7,650 bases of DNA from an uncultured Porphyromonadaceae bacterium (lineage in GTDB: Bacteria; Bacteroidota; Bacteroidia; Bacteroidales; Muribaculaceae): contig CAJJQT010000087.1 of NCBI GenBank assembly GCA_905193995.1, positions 1-7,650 of the forward strand, given 5' to 3'. Numbering within the stretch: position 1 is the stretch's first letter; the number at the start of each line of letters is the position of its first letter. Below, in pieces: positions 1 to 6,369 of the stretch. The notes beneath the pieces are model-generated. The model ran no database searches, was not told where the DNA came from, and was given only the letters and a program-made list of their open reading frames with translations. A program made the position numbers and the translations under genes.

Positions 1-714
1 GCAGACATAACAGCCGTAGACCTGCCGCCCTTCGTCGGGACTAAAACCGGCATCGCGGCATTCAACCGTCAGATAGGACCAGCACAGCCGGGCATCGAAG
101 CCGCCTCCGGGCAGCAGAGCCCCTCCCGGGCAAGCCCGCAGACAGCGGCCGCATCCACGGCATCCGTCGGCAAGGGGAGAGTCGGGGCGCAAAAAACAGG
201 TAGTGATAATCTCAGCGAGAAAAACGCCGCTGCCTACCCCCGGCACAATGAGCTGACGGTTGCGGCCGACAAAACCGACGCCGGCACGCACGGCCCAATA
301 GCGCTCGAGAACCGGCGCCGAATCGACCGCCACGCGCGAGAGCGCGCCGAAGCGGCCGGAAAGCCACGCGACAACAGGGGCAAGCCGCTGCTTCAGGATA
401 CGGTGGTAATCCTGGCCGAGGGCATAATCGGCAATGAGCGGATGACGGTAGCCGCCCGACGGCCGATAAGGAAAAGCCACAGAAATCACCGACATGGCTC
501 CCGGAAACAGCCGTCGCGGATCAAGGCGCAGATCGACATTGCGGGCCATATACTCCATGCATCCGTGGCGTCCTTCGCCGAGCCAGCCCATGAAGCGGGC
601 CGCATCGGCGGGCGCGACGGCCCCGGCCCGGGCGATGCCCGCGGCACAGGCGCCGGACTGTCGGCAAAGTTCCTTCAGCTCAGCCTCAGGACATGGGTAT
701 AGGCTCGAATTCAT
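1..714 (-). CDS. queG: Epoxyqueuosine reductase QueG, N-terminal 238 residues (3' end off the left edge)
   Basis: QueG carries out the last step of queuosine synthesis, reducing epoxyqueuosine to queuosine in the wobble base of GUN-anticodon tRNAs. It is a cytoplasmic enzyme using cobalamin and two 4Fe-4S clusters. I translated this frame by hand; it stays open from an ATG at 714-712 to the window edge. Visible features: the motif VDSAPVLER at residues 130-138, whose Asp131 matches the family's catalytic aspartate; GVGFVGRN at 145-152, matching the G(W/F)xGK region; the ferredoxin-like cluster C185-x2-C188-x2-C191-x3-C195-P; then SYLTVE at 213-218 and the start of the second cluster, YGCYVC (Cys235, Cys238). 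The start at 714 lies inside the upstream deacetylase gene (29-bp overlap). It is the first in-frame ATG that gives a normal N-terminus; the next, at about residue 42, would lose conserved sequence. The missing part should be the remaining cluster ligands and C-terminus. Family identity is firm. Confidence 0.94.
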   Translation of the reverse strand, partial: MNSSLYPCPEAELKELCRQSGACAAGIARAGAVAPADAARFMGWLGEGRHGCMEYMARNVDLRLDPRRLFPGAMSVISVAFPYRPSGGYRHPLIADYALGQDYHRILKQRLAPVVAWLSGRFGALSRVAVDSAPVLERYWAVRAGVGFVGRNRQLIVPGVGSGVFLAEIITTCFLRPDSPLADGCRGCGRCLRACPGGALLPGGGFDARLCWSYLTVECRDAGFSPDEGRQVYGCYVC

Positions 715-1306
715 AGCCCTGCGAGAGGAGCCACTCGATGGCGGCGGGCATAGCGACACGCATGTTGGGCGCGGCCTTAAGCGAGTCGTGGAATACGATG
801 ATGGACCCGTTGCGGGCGAAGCGCTTCACGTTGTCAAGCACCTGTTCGGGCGTGAGCTTGCGGGAGTAGTCGCGCGTGACGAGGTCGTACATAATGATGT
901 TATAGTGCGACTTGATGATACGGGCCTGCTTCCAGCGCATGATGCCGTGAGGAGGTCGGAACAGGATCGAATCGATGAGCCGGTCGGCCTCGGTGATGTC
1001 GCGGCAATACCGGCGCGCCGTAGTACGCATGCCCTGAAGGTGGTGCATGGTGTGGTTGCCGTAGCTGTGGCCGCGGCGCCTGACCTCCTCAAGAAGCTCG
1101 GGATGGCGCGCCACGTTGTCGCCGACCATGAAGAAGGTAGCCTTGACGCCGTAGCGGTCGAGGATGTCGAGCACCCAGGGCGTCTGCTCGGGGATGGGAC
1201 CGTCGTCGAAGGTCAGATACACCACGCGGCGGTGGCGCCGTTTGATGCGCCACAGGGCCTCGGGGAACAGCAGGCGGTAGAGCAGCGGCGGGCGTTCGAT
1301 GAGCAT
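686..1306 (-). CDS. NodB-family polysaccharide deacetylase (CE4-like), 206 aa
   Basis: This is a complete NodB-homology-domain protein, a metal-dependent carbohydrate N- or O-deacetylase. The five family motifs appear in order: TFDDGP at residues 32-37 (catalytic base and metal Asp, D34/D35); NHTMHH at 84-89, giving the H-x3-H metal pair H85/H89; RPPHG at 117-121; TRDYS at 144-148; and VFHDS at 171-175 with catalytic His173. The protein is essentially only the catalytic domain. The N-terminus (MLIERPPLLYRLLFPEALWR) is moderately hydrophobic but not a convincing signal peptide, so location is unclear: cytoplasmic like NodB, or at the inner membrane. The start ATG at 1306 sits 33 bp after the stop of the upstream GT117 gene, with no terminator or promoter between. 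The stop codon lies inside queG, which suggests translational coupling. The substrate cannot be read from the sequence; a precursor of a cell-surface glycan is an inference. Confidence 0.94.
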   Translation of the reverse strand: MLIERPPLLYRLLFPEALWRIKRRHRRVVYLTFDDGPIPEQTPWVLDILDRYGVKATFFMVGDNVARHPELLEEVRRRGHSYGNHTMHHLQGMRTTARRYCRDITEADRLIDSILFRPPHGIMRWKQARIIKSHYNIIMYDLVTRDYSRKLTPEQVLDNVKRFARNGSIIVFHDSLKAAPNMRVAMPAAIEWLLSQGYEFEPIPMS

Positions 1307-1339
1307 GGCTTGCAGATGAGGTCAGGTAACGCGGGCGGG

Positions 1340-4300
1340 TCAGAACAGGGCGCTCACAGCCGTCAGATCGAAGCCGTACTTGCGTGCGACATCGTTGGTC
1401 AGCGTCATGGGCTCGATACCGGCCGCGCGGTGGGCCTGCAGGGTGGAGAGCGCCGACTGCACAAGCTGGCGGCTCGCGCCATCGACACTGTTAATCATGT
1501 TCATCAGCTCTGCGTCGCTGACTCCGTCGATATACAGCATGACAGCAAGCTGCGGATGCAGATCATAGGTGCCGCGCGTCTTCCACTCCGAAAGCAGCTC
1601 GGCCTGATCAGGCTTGCCTTCGAGCGAGCGGAGCACATTGATGCGGTTGCGGACAGCGATCAGAGTGGCGAGCACGTCGACATTCTCGATATCGTACGAC
1701 AGGAGGCTCAGCTGGGCCGGACTAAGAGTGGCGGCATAGCGGGCGAATTCGGCAAAGCGACCCATATTCTGATCGACGACGGCGGCCGCCATGTCAAGGT
1801 CAGCCTTGTTGCCGGTCGCAACATAGAGGTCGTAGTATGCCTGGGCGAGGTAGACGACGAGCTGCCCGTCGAGCGGCGCCGCGGCAGCGGGCATCTTGTC
1901 GGTCATCTGCTTGAGCAGAAGCCGGGCCATGTCGTAGCGGGTGGCCGGAACGGGCTGACCGGCCTCGCGGGCGTGGGCCTTGGCCCAGTCGGAGGCGGGA
2001 AGCGAGCCAGAATTGATCAGGTCGCGCGCCACGGAGAAGATAGCCGTGCGCGTCGACGAAACCATGCGGCGCACCGTCTCGTCGAGATACAGACTGCCGG
2101 GGTTGTCGATGTCGAGGCCGCCCCAGCGGAACTTGCCCATGATGTTCTCATAGGCGGTGTCGACCAGCGGCGATACGGGCGAGCCGGCGAACGGCGTCAC
2201 CATCGACGCCAGGCCGGTGGAGGCCATGTAGGGCGACAGCCCCATATAGTAGCTCGACGGCACGGTCGACGCGAAGTAGACGGGACGCTCGAAGTTGTTG
2301 TCGACCGAATTGGCGATGAAGTCGAGCGACAGCGTGTTGCCCAGATTCAGGCCGCGCTTGCCGGTCTGTGCCATGAAGGCCTGGATGTCGGCCGTGGGCG
2401 ACGAGAGGTGAGGCAGCTTGTAGCGCAGCGAGGCCTCCGACACGGTGTCGACGCCGAAGCGCTGCATGACGGCTGCCGTGTCGGCCAGCGGCATGTAGAT
2501 CTTCGGATATACCATGACGGCCTGCCCGACTGTCGCGGGAGTCGAATAGAGGTTCGCCAGCGACTCGCGGGCCGTCATAAGCGTATCGCCCACGGGGTAG
2601 ACGAAGCTGTAGGCCAGCTTATCGTAGGCATAATCCGTCGGGCGGGCGTACATCGGCACGGGAGCGCCGTCGTACGACGGGATACGCTGCTGGTTGGCAT
2701 ACCAGTCGGTGGTCAGGTACGAGAGGTTGACCACGCGCACGTCGGTGCGGTAGCCTTCCACCTCCTGGGCGTACCAGAGCGGGAAGGTATCGTTGTCGCC
2801 GTTGCAGAAGATGATGCCGTTGGGCGCCACGGACGACAGATAGTTCATGCCGAAGTCGCGGGCTGTGTAGCGGCCCGAGCGGTCATGGTCGTCCCAGGTC
2901 TGCGATACCATCTGCAGGGGCACACCGAGCGCCACCACGCAGGCGACGGCGGCCGATACAGCGAGCGCGCCGCGACCGGCCCGGTCGGGACTCTTCTTAC
3001 GTCCGGCAAAGAGCGACCGCAGCATCATGCCGATAGCCGGGACGCCGATACCGATCCAGATGGCGAAGGCATAGAAGGAGCCGGCGAACGCGTAGTCGCG
3101 CTCACGGGGCTGGCCCGGCGTCTGGTTCAGGTAGAGCACGATGGCGATGCCGGTCATGAAGAACAGGAAGCAGACTACCCAGAACTGCTCGATGCCGCGC
3201 TGCGGATTGCCGGGCTTCACGTACAGCGCCTGCCACAGCAGACCGAGGACGCCGAGCAGCAGCGGCAGCATGTAGAAGACGTTGTGGCCCTTGTTGCCTT
3301 TGGCGTACTCGTCGGGCAGCAGCGACTGGTCGCCCAGGCGCATGTTGTCGATCGCCGGAATGCCGGAGATCCAGTTGCCCAGGTGCGGCTCGCCGTTGCC
3401 CTGGAAGTCGTTCTGACGGCCGGCGAAGTTCCACATGAAGTAGCGCCAGTACATGTGCGAGAACTGGTAGTTGAAGAAGTAGCGCAGGTTGGTGCCGAAG
3501 CCGGGTTTCCAGACCGACTGCGTCTTGACGACGTCGCCGTTGCGAGAGATGTAGCTGTCGACCGTGGTCTGCGATGTGATGTAGGGCAATACCTCGCGCA
3601 GATCGGCGAAGCCCTGCGCGGCCCAGCGGCGGCGCACTTCGGCCGGTATGTATTTCAGATCGGAGATCTCATACTGCGACCAGCCCTTGTAGCCCTCGAC
3701 GTGGGCGGGATTGTCGCTGTAGATGCGCGGCAGCAGCATCGAAAGGTCGGGGATTTCCTTGTAGTTGGGATTCGAGACAGCCTCGACATACTCGTCGGAC
3801 TGCGATTCGGAGGTCTTTACCACCTTGTTGTGGGTCATCTTCGGGTCGGAATAGGGATTGCCCTGCTCGTCGCGCAGATATTTGTCGACCAGGCGGGTGA
3901 CAGGCATGCCGGTCTCGTCGACCCGCACCAGATTGTACATCTGACCGTCATTCTCGCCGCTGACCACATCGAGTTCCTCGGCAAAGACGGCGCCGCTGAA
4001 CAGCGGCCGCTCGCCATACTGCTCGCGGTTAAGATACGAACCGAGAGAGAATACATTGTCGGGCGCGTTCTGGTTCATCGGCGTGCCGGCGTTGGAGCGG
4101 ATGAGCAGCAGCGCATACGACGAATAGCCCACGAAGATCAGGAAAACGGACAGCACGACAATGTTGAACATCCTGACGGGAATCTTCGGGCAGGCGAAGA
4201 ACACATAGCCGAACAGGGCGGCCGTCAGGAGCAGGCCGATCCATACGTTGCCGATGAAAGGCATGCCCGAAAGCATCAGGCTCAGGCAGAAGCTCCACTT

Positions 4301-5176
4301 GATGGCCTTGGGGTTCGTCTGGCTGTAAAGCGAGCGTATAGCCCATATGAACACAGTCACCAGCAGGACGGCATAGATGAGGACGCCCATGTTGTACGAC
4401 ATGCCGAAGACATTGACAAACAGCAGTTCGAACCACTGGGCCACCATCACGAATCCGGGCACGAGACCGTAGAGGATCAGAGCCACGATCGCGAACGACA
4501 CCAGCAGGGCGATCAGCGACCCCTTGGCCGTCACATTCTTGCATTTCTTGTAATAGTAGACGAGCACGATGGCCGGGATGCACAGCAGATTGAGCAGGTG
4601 CACGGCGATGGACACGCCGATCACATAGGCGATAAGTATCAGGTATCGGTCGCTATGGGGCTGGTCGGCGCGGTTCTCCCACTTGAGTATGAGCCAGAAC
4701 ACCAGCGCCGTACAGAACGACGAGAAGGCGTAGACCTCGCCCTCGACGGCCGAGAACCAGAACGTGTCGCTCCACGTGTAGGCCAGCGCGCCGCAAAAGC
4801 CGCCGGCGAAGATCAGCGTCATCTGCCACCAGGTCATGGACGTGGCATTGTCGGGCACTATCAGCCGCCGGATCAGATGAGTCACGGTCCAGAACAGCAA
4901 CAGGATGGTCGCCGCCGACAGCAGGGCCGACATCGAGTTGACGGCAATGGCCGCATTGGCTATGTTGTTGCCGAAAACGGTCACGAAGAAGCGCGCCGTG
5001 AGCATGAATATCGGGTTGCCCGGCGGGTGTCCCACCTCCAGCTTGGCGCCTTGCGATATGAACTCGGGGCAGTCCCAGAAGCTCGCGGTCGGCTCCAGGG
5101 TCAGCAGATAGGTCACGGCGGCTATCACGAACGATACCCAGCCGAAGATGTTGTTCAGTAAATTGTATCTTTTCAT
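1340..5176 (-). CDS. DUF2723 / GT117-family membrane glycosyltransferase, 1278 aa
   Basis: A large inner-membrane protein of the DUF2723 family (Pfam PF11028), which shares a GT-C fold with the eukaryotic O-mannosyltransferase TMEM260 (CAZy GT117). The expected reaction is sugar transfer from a polyprenyl-phosphate donor to an acceptor on the periplasmic side; donor and acceptor are not known here. After a first membrane helix (about residues 11-27), the first periplasmic loop carries FWDCPEFI (33-40), with Asp35 and Glu38 as the likely GT-C acidic pair, then GHPPGNP (49-55). I see roughly ten membrane segments up to residue 358, a large soluble insert (about 360-630) with family-like GTPMNQNAPDN at 364-374, then about four more helices (632-752) including PGQPRERDYAFAGS (687-700). 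The C-terminal half is soluble, with CNGDNDTFPLWYAQEVEGYR at 791-810 and a TPR-like helical stretch near 1100-1150. An in-frame ATG at 5263 is rejected because it lies upstream of the -7 box at 5222-5229; translation from 5176 gives MKRYN directly before the first helix. First gene of an operon with the deacetylase and queG. Confidence 0.92.
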   Translation of the reverse strand: MKRYNLLNNIFGWVSFVIAAVTYLLTLEPTASFWDCPEFISQGAKLEVGHPPGNPIFMLTARFFVTVFGNNIANAAIAVNSMSALLSAATILLLFWTVTHLIRRLIVPDNATSMTWWQMTLIFAGGFCGALAYTWSDTFWFSAVEGEVYAFSSFCTALVFWLILKWENRADQPHSDRYLILIAYVIGVSIAVHLLNLLCIPAIVLVYYYKKCKNVTAKGSLIALLVSFAIVALILYGLVPGFVMVAQWFELLFVNVFGMSYNMGVLIYAVLLVTVFIWAIRSLYSQTNPKAIKWSFCLSLMLSGMPFIGNVWIGLLLTAALFGYVFFACPKIPVRMFNIVVLSVFLIFVGYSSYALLLIRSNAGTPMNQNAPDNVFSLGSYLNREQYGERPLFSGAVFAEELDVVSGENDGQMYNLVRVDETGMPVTRLVDKYLRDEQGNPYSDPKMTHNKVVKTSESQSDEYVEAVSNPNYKEIPDLSMLLPRIYSDNPAHVEGYKGWSQYEISDLKYIPAEVRRRWAAQGFADLREVLPYITSQTTVDSYISRNGDVVKTQSVWKPGFGTNLRYFFNYQFSHMYWRYFMWNFAGRQNDFQGNGEPHLGNWISGIPAIDNMRLGDQSLLPDEYAKGNKGHNVFYMLPLLLGVLGLLWQALYVKPGNPQRGIEQFWVVCFLFFMTGIAIVLYLNQTPGQPRERDYAFAGSFYAFAIWIGIGVPAIGMMLRSLFAGRKKSPDRAGRGALAVSAAVACVVALGVPLQMVSQTWDDHDRSGRYTARDFGMNYLSSVAPNGIIFCNGDNDTFPLWYAQEVEGYRTDVRVVNLSYLTTDWYANQQRIPSYDGAPVPMYARPTDYAYDKLAYSFVYPVGDTLMTARESLANLYSTPATVGQAVMVYPKIYMPLADTAAVMQRFGVDTVSEASLRYKLPHLSSPTADIQAFMAQTGKRGLNLGNTLSLDFIANSVDNNFERPVYFASTVPSSYYMGLSPYMASTGLASMVTPFAGSPVSPLVDTAYENIMGKFRWGGLDIDNPGSLYLDETVRRMVSSTRTAIFSVARDLINSGSLPASDWAKAHAREAGQPVPATRYDMARLLLKQMTDKMPAAAAPLDGQLVVYLAQAYYDLYVATGNKADLDMAAAVVDQNMGRFAEFARYAATLSPAQLSLLSYDIENVDVLATLIAVRNRINVLRSLEGKPDQAELLSEWKTRGTYDLHPQLAVMLYIDGVSDAELMNMINSVDGASRQLVQSALSTLQAHRAAGIEPMTLTNDVARKYGFDLTAVSALF

Positions 5177-5221
5177 TACAAGAATGTGGTCAGGGGCTCT
5201 GATAATAAGCCTATCAAGGCG

Positions 5222-5229
5222 CAAAGTTA
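5222..5229 (-). promoter_or_regulatory. Bacteroidota-type -7 promoter element for the GT117 operon
   Basis: On the minus strand this reads TAACTTTG, an exact match to the Bacteroidota -7 consensus TAnnTTTG, ending 45 bp before the chosen ATG at 5176. No convincing TTTG -33 box lies 19-21 bp further upstream, so the promoter is partial by consensus. The inferred transcription start is near 5215, giving a leader of about 38 nt. It would drive the GT117 gene, the deacetylase and queG together. No Shine-Dalgarno sequence is seen before the ATG, as is usual in this phylum. Confidence 0.6.
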
Positions 5230-5271
5230 CAAAAATAGCCCTTATCGGCCGTCGATTTAACACACATTAAT

Positions 5272-5280
5272 ACACAGCGG
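5272..5280 (+). repeat. Left copy of a 9-bp direct repeat (ACACAGCGG) flanking the Bro-N gene
   Basis: ACACAGCGG occurs here and again at 6279-6287, one copy on each side of the Bro-N/DinD-like gene, about 1 kb apart. This copy overlaps the first arm of the hairpin at 5275-5295. It could be a duplicated target site or simply similar hairpin feet (CCGCTGTGT on the minus strand). Confidence 0.4.
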
Positions 5281-5295
5281 TGTATTTTACCGCTG
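5275..5295 (-). terminator. Hairpin after the Bro-N/DinD-like gene, possible weak terminator
   Basis: CAGCGGT (5275-5281) and ACCGCTG (5289-5295) form a perfect 7-bp inverted repeat around a 7-base A/T-rich loop. On the minus strand it lies 25 bp past the stop codon at 5321 and is followed by TGTATTAATGTG, which is T-rich but not a clean U-run. It could end transcription of the Bro-N gene before the GT117 promoter. The weak tail keeps confidence modest. Confidence 0.45.
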
Positions 5296-5320
5296 CGCAA
5301 AAGAGCGGCATCCCGTCGGA

Positions 5321-6160
5321 TCATTCCAGCTCCTTCGGCGCTTCAGGACCCGGCAGATAGTCTTTTGCTTTGGCAGGCGATATGACGCTACGTCCGAGGC
5401 GCGATTCCAGTTCATCCCTGGCGGCTTTCGCGACCTTCCCGCCGCTTATCGCCACATTCTTATGCTGGCTGAACGTCACCGGGGCCTTCTGCCTGGAAAT
5501 TTCTGTCGTCGAAGCTTCGGCAAGCATATTCAAAGCCAGCTCCACATTCGTCATGTTATCACGCAGGTTTTCCTTATGCAAGCTTTTAAAGCCCTTATAC
5601 TCCTTAGTGGTCATTCCGCTCCACTGCCTTGTGATTATATCAGTCAGTGTGGCGTATTCCCGGGCCTTAACCCCGCCCCGCTTCCATTCATCAGTAAGCT
5701 GCTTGCGCGTCTCGATACACCGTAACCGCTGATTTATCCAGGATTCCGAATACCCCAGGCGTCTGTAATCCACCACAGCCTGCTCTATCGACAGCTCGGG
5801 GTCCTGCATCTGGTCTATGCGGGTCGCGGCGACCTGTGCCATCCATTGCTTGAATGGTTCGGCTTTCGGCGAAGGGATCGACTGAATCAGTCGGAAGATA
5901 CCTTTCGAATCTGAAACCATTGCCGGGTGTTTTTTTCCGTCTGCACCTACAAGCGGAACCAGGGTACAAATTGTACCCCAGTTGGAGTTAAGCTCGGGAT
6001 CCCTCGAGCGCATTTTTTTAATATATTGCCTCGGATCAACGCTTTCAGTCAATATTTCGACCACGTCGACAATGGAAAAATACCAGTCTTCACGCTCATC
6101 GTCCCAAACCACTCTGACTTTTCGGTCATCGAACAGCTTTATCTGAGTATCTTTTTTCAT
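5321..6160 (-). CDS. Bro-N domain protein with DinD-like C-terminus, 279 aa
   Basis: The N-terminal part (about residues 5-115) reads as a Bro-N domain, the DNA-binding module of phage antirepressors and baculovirus BRO proteins. Visible marks are WYFSIVDVVEIL (26-37), the DPRQYIKKMRSRDPEL helix-turn region (42-57), SDSKGIFRLIQSIPSPKAEP (83-102) and FKQWMAQVAA (103-112). From about residue 185 it resembles, from memory, E. coli DinD, a DNA-damage-inducible protein reported to act on RecA filaments: YKGFKSLHKENLRDNMTNVE (188-207), ELALNMLAEASTTE (207-220), and a tail including GKVAKAARDELESRLG (241-256). A stretch rich in charged residues and helix links the two parts. The ATG at 6160 follows its own promoter and is the natural start of the domain. 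Codon use (AGA, AGG, ATA, TCA) and lower GC differ from the flanking genes, pointing to acquisition. No phage genes adjoin it. A regulatory or DNA-damage role is inference; the exact function is unknown. Confidence 0.85.
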   Translation of the reverse strand: MKKDTQIKLFDDRKVRVVWDDEREDWYFSIVDVVEILTESVDPRQYIKKMRSRDPELNSNWGTICTLVPLVGADGKKHPAMVSDSKGIFRLIQSIPSPKAEPFKQWMAQVAATRIDQMQDPELSIEQAVVDYRRLGYSESWINQRLRCIETRKQLTDEWKRGGVKAREYATLTDIITRQWSGMTTKEYKGFKSLHKENLRDNMTNVELALNMLAEASTTEISRQKAPVTFSQHKNVAISGGKVAKAARDELESRLGRSVISPAKAKDYLPGPEAPKELE

Positions 6161-6198
6161 AAAATCGAGCCAAGAATTAATAACTTACATCTTTAACG

Positions 6199-6233
6199 CA
6201 AATATAGCAAAACATAATTGAACCATAGCCAAA
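6199..6233 (-). promoter_or_regulatory. Promoter for the Bro-N/DinD-like gene
   Basis: The minus strand carries TATATTTG (6199-6206), an exact TAnnTTTG -7 box, and a TTTG (6230-6233) that could be the -33 element. The 23-bp spacing is slightly longer than the usual 19-21. The implied start is near 6192, leaving a leader of about 32 nt before the ATG at 6160. The surrounding 6161-6280 region is strongly A/T-rich compared with the rest of the window. I see no obvious operator or SOS-like box. Confidence 0.6.
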
Positions 6234-6270
6234 AAACTGAAAAAACATGTTCAAATATCGGGGCCTGACT

Positions 6271-6320
6271 TAAACAAAACACAGCGGCGCCCGGCTTCCC
6301 TTGCGGGGAGGTCGGGCACC
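6271..6320 (-). terminator. Intrinsic terminator after pnp
   Basis: On the minus strand GGTGCCCG (6320-6313) pairs with CGGGCGCC (6293-6286) in eight pairs, one of them G-U. An inner TCCC/GGGA stem lies inside a small internal loop. The T-rich tail GCTGTGTTTTGTTTA (6285-6271) follows. The hairpin begins about 50 bp after the pnp stop codon. On the plus strand the same stem is followed by TCATTTTATTT, so it may act in both directions. Confidence 0.8.
6279..6287 (+). repeat. Right copy of the 9-bp direct repeat (ACACAGCGG)
   Basis: The second copy covers the foot of the pnp terminator stem and the first bases of its T-rich tail. Both copies occupy the same position relative to a minus-strand hairpin, so common terminator design is a rival to an insertion scar. 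Confidence 0.4.
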
Positions 6321-6333
6321 GGTCATTTTATTT

Positions 6334-6348
6334 CAGGTCTGAGACCTG
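6334..6348. repeat. 15-bp palindrome between pnp and its terminator
   Basis: CAGGTCT-G-AGACCTG is a perfect inverted repeat with 7-base arms and a single central base. It lies 22 bp after the pnp stop and 13 bp before the terminator stem. As RNA it could form a 6-bp hairpin with a 3-base loop; as DNA it has the symmetry of a dimer-binding site. No function can be assigned. Confidence 0.6.
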
Positions 6349-6369
6349 TCTGCGTTTGTCAGAGACGGA

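Noticed and set aside
403..702. 99-codon plus-strand frame near the left edge
   Set aside because: Antisense to queG, whose hand-translated sequence carries clear catalytic and iron-sulfur motifs.
494..5161. 1555-codon plus-strand reading frame as a real giant gene
   Set aside because: It lies opposite two well-recognised genes, shows no recognisable domain, has shadow-like composition, and is explained by their avoidance of TTA, CTA and TCA.
5177..5263. A 29-residue N-terminal extension of the GT117 protein starting at 5263
   Set aside because: It would start upstream of the TAACTTTG -7 box, is arginine-rich and unlike the family, and the start at 5176 puts the first membrane helix in the normal place.
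5370..5732. Plus-strand frames of 87-120 codons within the Bro-N gene
   Set aside because: Antisense shadows with no recognisable family and no promoter or start context.
5321..6160. Bro-N gene as the edge of a prophage
   Set aside because: Both flanks are ordinary chromosomal genes and there is no integrase, terminase or structural gene in the window.
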